Source of the DNA: Streptomyces pinistramenti | Lineage (GTDB): Bacteria; Actinomycetota; Actinomycetes; Streptomycetales; Streptomycetaceae | Length of the DNA: 58,227 nt | Direction of reading: 5' to 3' | Assembly (NCBI RefSeq): GCF_020564935.1 | Contig: NZ_JAJCXB010000047.1 | Span: 1-58,227, forward strand | Shown: positions 34,595-43,127 of the stretch, in pieces | How the letters are laid out: each line of letters starts with the position of its first letter | Numbering within the stretch: the first letter of the stretch is position 1 | Notes under the pieces: generated by a model | Seen by the model: the letters and a program-made list of their open reading frames with translations, nothing else | Told to the model about the DNA's origin: nothing | Database searches by the model: none | Made by a program: the position numbers and the translations under genes

Positions 34595-35199
34595 CAGTCC
34601 CGTCTCCCCTACGGCAGTCCCTGCAGTTCCCCGGTGCAGTCGGGCGAGTTTAACCACACCGGCGCGCCGGCACCCCGGGGAGATCCCCGCCGGGCACCGG
34701 CCGGGCCCGGACCGCACGGTCCACCGTGTCCGGTCCGTCCGGTTCGTGCGGTCCCGGCCGTGGGCGCCGTCCTCATCTGGCCTTTAGGGACCAAAGGCCC
34801 CCCGGGGAAGGCCCTTTGCCTGCCGCGCGGGGTGTGCGGCGGAGGCAGGATGGAGGTGCCCCGGCGGGCCTGGCAGGAGTCCGCAGGGCCGGGATCCGGA
34901 CCTCACTGCGGGGTCCGCGCCGCGCGATCCCCCCTGACCGCGGCCTGGACTTGGAGGTCCGGTCCCCTACGGGGGAGGCGGCCGGTCCCCCGACGAGGCT
35001 GCCTCCCCCGACACCCGCCCAGGGCATATCGCCCCATGTGTGCCGATCTCCGCCGCCGCTCGCGGTCTTGGACGGCCCCCGGCCCCCGCCGCCCCGTGAT
35101 TCCCGGCACCATGGCTTCCGACACGCACTGCGCGCGCGCCCGTACGGAGCGGTACCGCTTCCCGGCGCGCGGGACGACAAGGGATACGGGGCAGCGACG
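34595..35199. other. Long intergenic stretch
   Basis: I see no gene here. A DevR/DosR-like palindrome GGGACC-AA-AGGCCC lies at 34787-34800, with a further GGCCCTTT copy shortly after it. The remainder is GC-rich and featureless. Confidence 0.45.
34787..34800. promoter_or_regulatory. DevR/DosR-like box
   Basis: GGGACCAAAGGCCC matches the GGGAC-N4-GTCCC-type core of dormancy/redox two-component regulators, with one base different. It lies about 400 bp upstream of the DUF2127 gene. Confidence 0.35.
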
Positions 35200-35973
35200 A
35201 TGAGGATCGACTGGGACCGGCGCACCTGCGCGCGCCGCGGGCACGTCACCTACCTGCCGCAGGAGGAGGCCCTGCGGCAGCGGTTGCACGCGGACACCGC
35301 GCTCGGGGCGGCCTGGCGCTGCCTGCGGTGCGGGGACTTCGTCCTCGGTGAGCCGCACGGAACGGGGCCGGCCGCCGACGCCCCGCTGGTGCCGCGCGGG
35401 AAGGTGCTGCGTGACCTGTTCATCCTGCGGTTCCTGGCCGTGGAGCGGGCGGTGCGCGGGGTGTTCATCGTGCTGGCCGCGGTCGGCGTCTGGAAGTTCA
35501 GCAACAGCAAGGACGCGGTCCGCAGGTTCTTCGACGAGAACCTCGACGTGATCCGCCCGGTGGCCCGGCACTTCCACTACGACCTGGACCATTCGCCGGT
35601 CGTCGGCACCATCCAGAAGACCTTCGGCTACCGGCACTCGACCCTGCTCCTGGTGGCCGTGCTGCTGCTGGTCTACGCGCTGATCGAGATCGTCGAAGGG
35701 GTCGGACTGTGGCGCGCCAAGCGCTGGGCCGAGTATCTGACGGTGGTCGCCACCGCGGCGTTCCTGCCGCTGGAGATCTACGAGCTGACGGAGAAGGTCA
35801 GCTGGCTCAAGATCGCCACGCTGGCGGTGAACATCCTCGCGGTGCTCTACATCCTGCTCACCAAGCGGCTGTTCGGACTGCGCGGCGGACGCGCGGCGTT
35901 CGACGAGGAGCGGCACAGCGCGTCCCTGATGGAGGTGGAGACCTCGGCCGGGGTGTCCGCCGCCACCGCATAA
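35200..35973 (+). CDS. DUF2127 integral membrane protein
   Basis: 257 residues. A soluble N-terminal region with a C-x-x-C pair (RCLRCGDF, about residues 42-48) and CARRGH precedes four predicted helices (RGVFIVLAAVGVWKF, LLLVAVLLLVYALIEIV, LTVVATAAFLPLEIY, LAVNILAVLYILL). The helices and AKRWAEYLTV match DUF2127. The paired cysteines suggest a zinc-binding cytosolic head. No strong ribosome site is seen. Confidence 0.82.
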   Translation: MRIDWDRRTCARRGHVTYLPQEEALRQRLHADTALGAAWRCLRCGDFVLGEPHGTGPAADAPLVPRGKVLRDLFILRFLAVERAVRGVFIVLAAVGVWKFSNSKDAVRRFFDENLDVIRPVARHFHYDLDHSPVVGTIQKTFGYRHSTLLLVAVLLLVYALIEIVEGVGLWRAKRWAEYLTVVATAAFLPLEIYELTEKVSWLKIATLAVNILAVLYILLTKRLFGLRGGRAAFDEERHSASLMEVETSAGVSAATA

Positions 35974-36044
35974 TGGCTGACGACCCGCGGGCGCCCGAGC
36001 CCGCGGCGTACGGCCCGACGCACGAACCAAGGGGGAAGACGACC

Positions 36045-36524
36045 ATGCACACGCACTCCGCGCACGGACCGGCCGGCGAGGGCGGCACCAACGGGGCGAA
36101 CTCCGGCCGCCGCACGGCCGGTTCGGCGGGCCGCCGGCGGCCCGCCCTGGTGCTGGCACTGCTCTTCGGCCTGCTCGCCGCGGCCGCCGCGCCGGCCACG
36201 GCCGCGGCGCGCAGCGACGTCCCGCGTACCGCGGCTGCGGTGCGCCTGGTGGCGGCGCACGGCACGCAGGCGCCGGGCGACCGGGACTCCGGCACGCGGA
36301 CGGCCGCCGCGGCTCCGGCCGGGGCGCCGGTGGTGGTCGCGAAGTCGACGGTCACCGAGCCGGTGTTCCTGGCCAAGGACAAGACGAAGAAAAAGAAGGG
36401 CTTCTTCAAGAAGCTCGGCATCTTCCTGCTCGTGCTCTTCGTGATCTTCCTGCTCGTCATCGTCCTGGTGATCTGGCTGATCATCCACTTCATCCGGAAG
36501 GCGCTGCGCCGTCGCAGGGACTGA
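36045..36524 (+). CDS. Secreted or membrane-anchored small protein (159 aa)
   Basis: A basic N-terminus and signal sequence (PALVLALLFGLLAAAAAPATA) precede an Ala-rich middle. A lysine-rich stretch (KDKTKKKKGFFKKLG) and one C-terminal helix (FLLVLFVIFLLVIVLVIWLIIHF) follow, with a basic end. The layout is that of a membrane protein with two anchors. AAGGGGGAAG precedes the ATG. I recognise no family. Confidence 0.75.
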   Translation: MHTHSAHGPAGEGGTNGANSGRRTAGSAGRRRPALVLALLFGLLAAAAAPATAAARSDVPRTAAAVRLVAAHGTQAPGDRDSGTRTAAAAPAGAPVVVAKSTVTEPVFLAKDKTKKKKGFFKKLGIFLLVLFVIFLLVIVLVIWLIIHFIRKALRRRRD

Positions 36525-36537
36525 GGCACCGCACCGG

Positions 36538-36573
36538 CCCCTCCGGCCCGGATTCCCGGGGCGGAGGGGTTTT
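36538..36573 (+). terminator. Rho-independent terminator
   Basis: CCCCTCCG pairs with CGGAGGGG around an inner GC-rich helix, followed by TTTT. Confidence 0.8.
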
Positions 36574-36730
36574 CCGTGCGTCCTGCGGGCGCCAACCGGC
36601 CTCGGTTTACCGGGTGTTGCGCGGTTCCGCCCGTCCCGGTGAACCATGGCCCCGTATCGGGCGTCTTCCCGCTCGCGTCCCGGTGGTACCGGGAGCCGCT
36701 GCCCGCGACCGACGAACAGGAGAGCTGACG

Positions 36731-37018
36731 ATGACCCGTGACGGATCCGCCGAGCGTGACGACCGGCCGGTCGGGGACGGGCCGTGGTGGGTCGGGGTGG
36801 GGCCGATCGGAGCGGTCGTCCTGATCGTCGTCGGGATCGTGGGGGAGGCGTGGGTCGTCTTCCGCTGGCCCGGCCTCCCGGACGAGCCGGACACCGCCTA
36901 CTACGGGGTGAGCAGAGTCCTTGCCATCGGCCTGGTCCTGGCGGGCACCGCCCTGCTGGGACGCCTGCGCACCCGCGCCGGGAAGGGGCCGGAGGGCGAG
37001 GAGGGCGGGGAGGGGTGA
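36731..37018 (+). CDS. Small two-helix membrane protein (95 aa)
   Basis: Two helices (PIGAVVLIVVGIVGEAWVVF and VLAIGLVLAGTALLGRL) are flanked by charged ends. AGGAG lies 8 nt before the ATG. The acidic Gly/Glu-rich tail is cytosolic by charge. I recognise no family. Confidence 0.74.
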   Translation: MTRDGSAERDDRPVGDGPWWVGVGPIGAVVLIVVGIVGEAWVVFRWPGLPDEPDTAYYGVSRVLAIGLVLAGTALLGRLRTRAGKGPEGEEGGEG

Positions 37019-37107
37019 CGGGCCCCGCGGCTCCGTCGGGCCTTGGGCAGTGGCTGACTCTCGGTAAAGCAGGCGTCATTGTCGGTGGCCGACCGTAAGA
37101 TCGCGGT

Positions 37108-37290
37108 ATGCCTCAAACCTCCTGGTCCACCCCGGCCACGGTGCAGTCCGTGAGTGCGGCGAACGAGGCCATACGCACCTTCATGGCCGAACGCGCCGGC
37201 CGCGGGCTCTGGCCCGAGGAGCAGGACGCGTACGAGAAGCTGCTCACGGACTGGGCCGCCGCCGTCCACCGGAAGCCCGCCCCGGCCTGA
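37108..37290 (+). CDS. Small conserved hypothetical protein (60 aa)
   Basis: A short soluble helical protein (QSVSAANEAIRTFMAERAG, LWPEEQDAYEKLLTDWAAA). TAAGAT lies 6 nt before the ATG without a ribosome site, so it is probably leaderless. I recall similar Streptomyces proteins without a known role. Confidence 0.68.
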   Translation: MPQTSWSTPATVQSVSAANEAIRTFMAERAGRGLWPEEQDAYEKLLTDWAAAVHRKPAPA

Positions 37291-37311
37291 GCCGCGCCGA
37301 ATCGCCGGAAT

Positions 37312-38769
37312 TCAGCCGGAGTTGCCGACGTGACCCGGGCGCACCTCTGCCATGCTCCTCGCCAGCAGGCCGGCCAGGTGCGTGACGGTGCGGTCGGCCA
37401 GGTACGGCCCGATGAGCTGGACGCCGAGCGGGAGGCCGTCGGCTGTGCTGCCCACGGGGACGGTGGCCGCCGGCAGGCGTACGGGCCCGGCGAGGTTGAG
37501 CCAGGCGGTCTGATCCCAGTAGCTCCGGCGCTCGCCGTCCACGGTGAGGTACCGCTCGGGGACGGGCACGGCGGTCTGGTCGGGGACGGCGGCCGTCGGC
37601 GCCGCCGGGGTGATGAGGACGTCGATGCCGCCGAAATAGGCCGCCCACCGCTTCCGCAGGCCCTCGCGCTCCTCGTTGGCGAGCAGCCAGTCGCGGTGGC
37701 GCATGGTGCGGGCCCGGAGGAAGGCCGCGCCGGGTGACGCCGCGTCGGGCGGGAGGTTCCCGGCGGCCGTGACCTCGCCGGCGAACGCTTCCGGGGCGGC
37801 GCCCGCGGCGGAGTTGGCAAACATCAGGCGCTGGAAGAGGCGGTCGGATTCGGCCATGCCGACGGGGCGTGCGGTGGTGTCGACACGGGCGCCGGTGCCG
37901 TGCAGGGCCTTGGCGATGTCGTCGAGCAGGGCGCGGGTCTCGGCGTCCACGCGGCAGTACGGGTCGTCCGCCCAGATGCCGATGCGGTACTCGTGGAGCC
38001 GTTCGTGCCGGGGGGCGGGCAGCTCAAGCCGCCAGGCGGCGCTGTCGTCGGGCGACGGGCCGGCCAGGACGTCCAGGGCGAGAGCGAGGTCGGCGGCGGT
38101 GCGGGCGAGCGGGCCGACGGTGAGCAGGTCCGAGGCCGAGAGCCAGCCGGGCGGGCGGGGGATGTGGCCGCGGGCCGGCACGATGCCGTGGCTGGGCCGC
38201 AGGCTGTGGACGCCGCAGTAGTGGCCCGGCAGGCGCAGCGATCCCGCCAGGTCACTGCCGAGGCCGAGGGGACTGAGGCGTCCCGCAACTGCCGCGGCCT
38301 CGCCGCCCGATGAGCCGCCTGCCGTGCGCTGCGGGTCGTGCGGGTTGGGCGTGGTGCCGAACAGCGGGCTGCCCGTCTGGATGTCCTGGCACATCGGCGG
38401 TGTGTTCGTCTTGCCGAGGACGACGGCGCCTGCGGCCCGCAGCCGCGCCACGGCGTCGGCGTCACGGGCGGGGACGTGCCCGGCCAGGTCAGGCGATCCG
38501 CAGGTGGTGCGCAGCCCGGCGGTCTCCAGCGAGTCCTTGACGGTGACCGGAAGGCCGAGCAGCGCGCCGCCGGTACGTCCTGCGGCCCGCCGCTCGTCCG
38601 CGTCGGCGGCTGCGGCCAGCGCGCCGTCGTGGTCGACGGTGATCACCGCGTTGTACTCCGGGTGCCGGTCGATGCGCTCCAAATGCGCGGCGGTCAGCTC
38701 GCGGCTGGAGACGTCTCCTCGTTCCAGGGCGTGCAGTTGCTCGCCTGCGGAGCGGTGCGTCAGGTCCAT
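37312..38769 (-). CDS. Amidase-signature hydrolase
   Basis: 485 residues. The Ser-cisSer-Lys triad is visible: Lys78 in VTVKDS, cis-Ser153 in GGSSGG and nucleophile Ser177 in DLAGSLRLP. Spacing matches the family (24 residues between the serines). It hydrolyses a carboxamide bond in the cytosol. The substrate is unknown. Its start overlaps the stop of the upstream membrane-protein gene by 10 nt, so it belongs to the XRE-ImmA-MAB_1171c operon. AGGAAAC precedes the ATG. Confidence 0.93.
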   Translation of the reverse strand: MDLTHRSAGEQLHALERGDVSSRELTAAHLERIDRHPEYNAVITVDHDGALAAAADADERRAAGRTGGALLGLPVTVKDSLETAGLRTTCGSPDLAGHVPARDADAVARLRAAGAVVLGKTNTPPMCQDIQTGSPLFGTTPNPHDPQRTAGGSSGGEAAAVAGRLSPLGLGSDLAGSLRLPGHYCGVHSLRPSHGIVPARGHIPRPPGWLSASDLLTVGPLARTAADLALALDVLAGPSPDDSAAWRLELPAPRHERLHEYRIGIWADDPYCRVDAETRALLDDIAKALHGTGARVDTTARPVGMAESDRLFQRLMFANSAAGAAPEAFAGEVTAAGNLPPDAASPGAAFLRARTMRHRDWLLANEEREGLRKRWAAYFGGIDVLITPAAPTAAVPDQTAVPVPERYLTVDGERRSYWDQTAWLNLAGPVRLPAATVPVGSTADGLPLGVQLIGPYLADRTVTHLAGLLARSMAEVRPGHVGNSG

Positions 38770-39974
38770 GAAGGTGTTTCCTGTTCGGCGGGTGCGGGGG
38801 TGAAGTGGGCGGCGATGCGGAGCAGGGCGCGGACGTCGTCGTCCGGGGTGCGCACGTCCTCGCGGGTACCGGCGTCGGCGTACTCGGCCGGGGTCTGCGG
38901 TGCCACGTCGTGGCGGTGGGCGGTGAGCGCGGCGCGGAGCTGGTCGGCGGTGACGGCACAGGCCAGTTCGGCGCCGTCGAGGCCGGCGGCGCGGTGGCGG
39001 CGCTCGGACGCGCTGCGCACCGACTCCTCCAGGCGGTGCCGCAGGGCCCATTGGCCGTCCCGGATTTCCACGGTCCGGCGGTAGAGGTGCCAGGTGGTGT
39101 CCCACAGGCGCAGCCGGGACGCGGCGGGGGTGCGGGCGGGCTGGAGCGCGATGGTGGGCAGGGCCCGGTGCACCGCTTCCCACAGCGGTGCCAGGCTCCG
39201 GTAGTCGCGGTGCGCGCGGATCCCGGCCCGCACGTGCGGGACGACGTGCACCGCCACGGTCGGGAGGAAGAATCCGGTCAGCACGAGCGCGTTGCCGCCG
39301 TCGGCGCAGAGCCACGCGAAGCTCTCGACGGCGGGCGAGGGGCGGCTCAGGCCGGACAGGGCGGCCCCGACACCGGCGAGACGGATGGCGCTGTAGCCGA
39401 AGGTCAGCACCGCTCCGGCGCCGACGATCCGCAGCCCGCGGGCGATCCATGCCTGGTCGGTACGGCGGGCGGCGGTCCGGCAGCCCAGGGCTAGCACGGC
39501 CTGGCCGGCGCAGTAGACGAGCACGTAGAGCGCCAAGTACGCCTGGTAGGTGCCGTTGTGGAGGTACGCGGCGGTGATGCCCTGCGGGGTGGTCCGGCCC
39601 GTGCGGGGGAGCTGGAGGAACAGCACCGTCAGGGCCAGGATCACCGCGGCTCCCGCCCCGCGGCACAGCCGGGCCCGCTGCCGTGCCCGCTCCGGGGGCA
39701 GCACCCAGTGGGCGAGGACGACCGGCTGGTGGGACACCTGGGCCACCACGGTGGCGAACGCCGCGAGGATGCCGATGGCGGGGCGTCCTGTGGCGTCGCC
39801 GAGCAGTGTCCAGACCGGCGCGATGGACACCAGGAAGGAGAGGGCGCAGAAGCCGTAGACGCAGGCGAGCGCGGCCAGCGCGGGGTCCTGGCGCAGCCGT
39901 CGCGGTGACCGGAGCAGCAGCAGGAATCCGGTCATGGCCAGCGCCGCGCACAGGGGATGGAGGAGTTGCTGCAC
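38760..39974 (-). CDS. MAB_1171c-family putative transporter
   Basis: 404 residues. About seven N-terminal helices (LCAALAMTGFLLLL, ALACVYGFCALSFLVSI, AIGILAAFATVVAQVSH and others) precede a soluble C-terminal domain. In that domain PLWEAVHRALPTIALQP and LYRRTVEIRDGQWALR are typical of the MAB_1171c/DUF6545 group, common in Streptomyces next to XRE and ImmA genes. The transporter label is an automatic name. Transport has not been shown to my knowledge. The GTG start lies 7 nt after the protease stop. Confidence 0.85.
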   Translation of the reverse strand: MQQLLHPLCAALAMTGFLLLLRSPRRLRQDPALAALACVYGFCALSFLVSIAPVWTLLGDATGRPAIGILAAFATVVAQVSHQPVVLAHWVLPPERARQRARLCRGAGAAVILALTVLFLQLPRTGRTTPQGITAAYLHNGTYQAYLALYVLVYCAGQAVLALGCRTAARRTDQAWIARGLRIVGAGAVLTFGYSAIRLAGVGAALSGLSRPSPAVESFAWLCADGGNALVLTGFFLPTVAVHVVPHVRAGIRAHRDYRSLAPLWEAVHRALPTIALQPARTPAASRLRLWDTTWHLYRRTVEIRDGQWALRHRLEESVRSASERRHRAAGLDGAELACAVTADQLRAALTAHRHDVAPQTPAEYADAGTREDVRTPDDDVRALLRIAAHFTPAPAEQETPSWT

Positions 39975-39981
39975 GCCCGCG

Positions 39982-40491
39982 CTATCCCCTCTCGCGCAGC
40001 AGCGTCTCCGCCACGAGGTCGTGGCCGCCGGTGCGCGGGCCGGGGCGGTGGACGTGGCGCTGGAGATAGGAGCCGATCAGCTCGGCCTCCCGCTCGTCCT
40101 GGTACGCGTAGTCGCTGCGGCCCAGCATCATCTTCACCGCCGACGGGTCGAGGGTGGTGATCAGCCGGTCCGTGAGCGGCTTCGAGCCGAGGGAGTCCAG
40201 GTTTTCGTGGTGGGCGCACAGGATGTGGGCCACCTCGTGGGCGAGGATGTGGTCCTGGTGGGCGCGGCTGGTCTTCTGGTGGACGAAGAGGTAGTCGATG
40301 CCTTCCACGGTCCGTATCCACATGCCGCACACGCCGTGCACGCTGTCCACGGGGGCGGGCGCGAGGCGGATCGCGTGGCCCGACCGTTCCTCGATGGCCG
40401 GCAGCAGCTCCCGAATGCTCGCCGCCTGCGGGAGGTTGAGGTCACGGACGAAGCGCCGGCAGTCGCGCCGCGTGGTGTCCCTGCGCCTCAC
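39982..40491 (-). CDS. ImmA/IrrE-family zinc metalloprotease
   Basis: 169 residues. The zinc motif HEVAHILCAH (His85-Glu-Val-Ala-His89) is complete, and a downstream acidic residue in YQDEREAELIG (DEREAE) is the likely third ligand. ImmA/IrrE enzymes cleave cognate XRE regulators in response to a signal. Here the XRE gene is directly upstream and overlaps it by 4 nt (GTGA), the arrangement of ImmR/ImmA pairs. It is cytosolic. Confidence 0.92.
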   Translation of the reverse strand: MRRRDTTRRDCRRFVRDLNLPQAASIRELLPAIEERSGHAIRLAPAPVDSVHGVCGMWIRTVEGIDYLFVHQKTSRAHQDHILAHEVAHILCAHHENLDSLGSKPLTDRLITTLDPSAVKMMLGRSDYAYQDEREAELIGSYLQRHVHRPGPRTGGHDLVAETLLRERG

Positions 40492-40925
40492 CGACCCTCG
40501 TCCGTCCGTTCGCCGGCCGGGCCGGGGCACAGTCCTTCCCGCTCGCGGATGTGCTCGATGGTGTCGATGACCTGCTCGACGCTCTGCGGGGAAAGCCCGG
40601 CGACCCGGGTGGCCACGCGCCGCACTCCGTACTCGCGCAGCTGCCGGACGAAGCCCAGTTCGCCCTCGACCCTGGCGGCGACGTCGTCGTCGAAGAAGTA
40701 GGACACCGGCACGCCGAAGAACGTGGCCAGTGTCTCCAGATGCCGTCGGGTGGGGTTGTCCCGGCGCCCGGTGCGCAGCTGCCACAGGTAGACGTGGGAG
40801 AGGGTCGGGCCGCCGCGCTCGCCCAGCAGCCTGGAAACTTCCTGGTTCGTGTAGGGGCCGCGGTCCGGCGGGTGCACCTCTTCGAAGAGCCTGTTCAGGC
40901 GCCCACCGAATGCGTCTACCGGCAC
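40488..40925 (-). CDS. EspR-like XRE transcriptional regulator
   Basis: 145 residues. FGGRLNRLFEEVHPPDRGPYTNQEV, cut here only as a pattern, and HVYLWQLRTGRRDNPTRRHL match the extended HTH of mycobacterial EspR. The helix FFGVPVSYFFDDD and the C-terminal part (VRRVATRVAGLSPQSVEQV) also align with EspR in my recollection. It likely regulates its own four-gene operon and is the expected target of the ImmA-like protease. GGGGGT precedes the GTG. Confidence 0.88.
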   Translation of the reverse strand: MPVDAFGGRLNRLFEEVHPPDRGPYTNQEVSRLLGERGGPTLSHVYLWQLRTGRRDNPTRRHLETLATFFGVPVSYFFDDDVAARVEGELGFVRQLREYGVRRVATRVAGLSPQSVEQVIDTIEHIREREGLCPGPAGERTDEGR

Positions 40926-40988
40926 GAAGGACCCCCGAGTGGTGTGTGTTGACGTTGCGTCGCAGGGTGTGTCAGATTCATCAGCGGC

Positions 40989-41016
40989 AGACTAGCTGAG
41001 GTTAATCACGCTAACC
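40989..41016 (-). promoter_or_regulatory. Promoter -10 and palindrome upstream of the XRE operon
   Basis: TAGTCT (40994-40989, minus strand) is a good -10 box. GGTTA-N7-TAACC (41000-41016) is a perfect 5-bp-arm palindrome lying just upstream, a likely XRE operator. Confidence 0.45.
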
Positions 41017-41420
41017 AGCCCGTCTCCCGCACCGCAGTAATACGCCGATCCCGAATCAACCGAGGCGAGGCCAATGTCATCGCGCACCTCGCACAGTTGC
41101 CTGCAATAAGGACCTCCTGCAAGCCAGGACGTTTGTATTCAGCCACCTCATTGTGCTGCCCCTGGGGGAGGAGCAAGCAGTGCCATGAACGATTCCCACG
41201 TCTCCCTATGGAGTACCCGGAGCGGCCGAAGGCGACAGGGTTCGCCGGCCGCGGGCGTATGCCAGGTCAAGCCCAGTTCACCGTGCGGACGTCGGCGATT
41301 CCCGGGCGGCGCGCAATACGGCGCCTTGTGGCCTGACCTGAGCTGCGCGGCACGTGGCCGGGATGCGGGCCTGGCGCCCACCCGCGAGTGGCGCCCCAGC
41401 GGGCCGGCCGCCGGGGCCTG

Positions 41421-41470
41421 GCCGTAGCGGGAGTCCTGCCGTAGCGGGAGCCTTGCCGTACCCGCTCCCG
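41421..41470. repeat. Direct repeat with inverted tail
   Basis: GCCGTAGCGGGAG occurs at 41421 and 41438 (17-bp period). A third partial copy GCCGTA starts at 41455. CGGGAGC (41445-41451) can pair with GCTCCCG (41464-41470). Confidence 0.6.
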
Positions 41471-41910
41471 CGGGGGCGGCCGGCTCCGCGATGTCCCCCG
41501 GACCGCACCTTCACGCTACGGGGATTTCCCTGGATCGAATCAGGGCGCGCAGCGGGTATTTCCGTGCCGTGGCAGGCCGGTGAAGAGTGCGCAGCGAAAT
41601 GCCGATGCGGGAATCAACGCTGTGCGGACGTGAGCCGGACGGCGGTCCTGTGCCCGCAAGAGTTCCGTCAACAGGCGTTTGGCACTGCACTGTGCATTCC
41701 TCATCGGCAGTAGCGTTTGAGCCATCCTTCGACGTCGCACATATGACAGGGGCACATGGGGGCGTCGACCGAAATCGGACGATGGGCCCGGAGTGGCCGA
41801 TACCGCACGATGAATTCCTTCGGAGACGACCGCGGATTCCATCCGGCGTGACGTCAGGGACGCGGCGCTCACCCGTCTTTGATGCGTCGCGTAAACAGAG
41901 AGGAAATGAA

Positions 41911-42915
41911 ATGGATGCTCTGGTTAACGAATGCTCGGCGACCGGCGAACCCTCCATGGAACTCACTTCCGCGGAGTTAGCGTCCTACCAGCGCATCGCC
42001 GAGCAGGGCCCCGTACGGGTCGGCGAGATGACGGCCGGTACGCAGGGCGACGTCAGCGTTCCCGCGGTGGACAATCTGATCGCCGCGGGCCTGGTGCGAC
42101 GGCTGGGAACCGACCGTCTGGCGGCCGTCGATCCCGCCAGCGTGTCGGACCAGCTCCTGGAGAAATGGGAGGAGCGGGTGCGCGGCGCGCAGTTCGACCT
42201 CCTGTGGATGCGCAGTCAGTTCGCCGAGCTGAAACTGATCTACGCGACGCAGAAACAGCCCGCCCAGGGGCCCCAGCTGGAACGGATCGACTCGCACGAG
42301 GAACTGGTCAGGACCCTGGAGAGGCACGCGGCCGAATGCCGCAGGGAGGTCCTGTCCGCCAGACCCGGCGGGGCCCGCCAGGACGCGGAGCTGCTCGAAA
42401 CCCGCCACCGATACCAGTCGCTGCTCGGGCGCGACGTACGGCTGCGCACCCTCTACCAATACTCCACGCGCTTCGACGCGTTGACGGCGCAGGAGGCCAT
42501 CGAGTCGGGAGCCGAGGTCAGGACCGTGACGGGGGATCTCGCGCGGTTCATCATCTTCGACCGCACCGTGCTCTTCATTCCGTTGCAGGACGAGCCGGGC
42601 GGCGGCGCGCTCGTGGTCCGGAACTCCGATCTCGTCACCTTCGCCGCCGAGATGTTCCACTCGCTCTGGCTGACCGGCGAACTCCTCCACAAACCACGGG
42701 AGAGAACGTTCATCCAGGATCTTACGAATCAGACGAAGCAGTCCATACTGCAACATCTGATCGACGGCGCGGACGACCGGACGACGGCCCGCGCCCTGGG
42801 TATTTCGGTGCGCACCTGTCAGCGCCATGTCTCGGAGATGATGCGCCAGCTCGGTGCCTCCAGCCGGCTCCAATTGGGATTCCTGCTGCGGGAGCAGGAG
42901 CAGTTGGCATTGTGA
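41911..42915 (+). CDS. LuxR-type HTH regulator, likely cluster-situated
   Basis: 334 residues. An N-terminal winged-helix-like part (LTSAELASYQRIAEQGPVRV) is followed by a helical middle. A sensor-like region (about 165-255) precedes a C-terminal LuxR/GerE HTH (DDRTTARALGISVRTCQRHV). GAGGAAA lies before the ATG. The class has TrmB-like N-termini and is common beside secondary-metabolite genes in actinomycetes. It sits at the left border of the biosynthetic cluster and is the best candidate for its activator. Confidence 0.86.
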   Translation: MDALVNECSATGEPSMELTSAELASYQRIAEQGPVRVGEMTAGTQGDVSVPAVDNLIAAGLVRRLGTDRLAAVDPASVSDQLLEKWEERVRGAQFDLLWMRSQFAELKLIYATQKQPAQGPQLERIDSHEELVRTLERHAAECRREVLSARPGGARQDAELLETRHRYQSLLGRDVRLRTLYQYSTRFDALTAQEAIESGAEVRTVTGDLARFIIFDRTVLFIPLQDEPGGGALVVRNSDLVTFAAEMFHSLWLTGELLHKPRERTFIQDLTNQTKQSILQHLIDGADDRTTARALGISVRTCQRHVSEMMRQLGASSRLQLGFLLREQEQLAL

Positions 42916-42923
42916 CGGGAAGG

Positions 42924-43095
42924 GCCGACCGGAAGAGCCGACCGGGGCGGCCGACCGGGGACGGGCGGCGGGACGGTTGACGGGGACGGTCGATCGGGAT
43001 GGCCGACCCGTGCGGGCAGGAATCGGCCATTCCAGGGCGGGAATTGGCCGGTGCCGGGCGCGAACGGATGCGCATCCGCAGGGGGATGCGCATCC
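42924..43095. repeat. Short tandem repeats and duplicate palindromes between convergent genes
   Basis: GCCGACCGG recurs at 42924, 42937 and 42950 with an exact 13-bp period. Further on, the 12-bp palindrome GGATGCGCATCC occurs at 43066-43077 and 43084-43095, 18 bp apart. Confidence 0.7.
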
Positions 43096-43127
43096 GCCGG
43101 AGGCGGACCGCCCGCCGGGCGGCGGCC

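Larger units (their letters stand above)
40926..41910. other. Long gene-poor region between the XRE operon and the LuxR gene
   Basis: No reliable coding region is seen. Features are the XRE operator candidate (41000-41016), a 17-bp-period direct repeat (41421-41450) with an inverted continuation to 41470, and an A/T-richer leader before the LuxR gene. A possible 80-residue frame at 41185-41427 lacks good signals. Confidence 0.5.

Noticed and set aside
41185..41427. A possible 80-residue protein in the gene-poor region before the LuxR gene
   Set aside because: A GGAGGAG site exists but lies about 13 nt from the ATG, and the sequence is Arg/Gly/Pro-rich without domain or codon support.
41421..43095. 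CRISPR-like repeats
   Set aside because: The repeats are only 9-13 bp with gaps of 4-6 bp and two or three copies. No spacers or cas genes are present.
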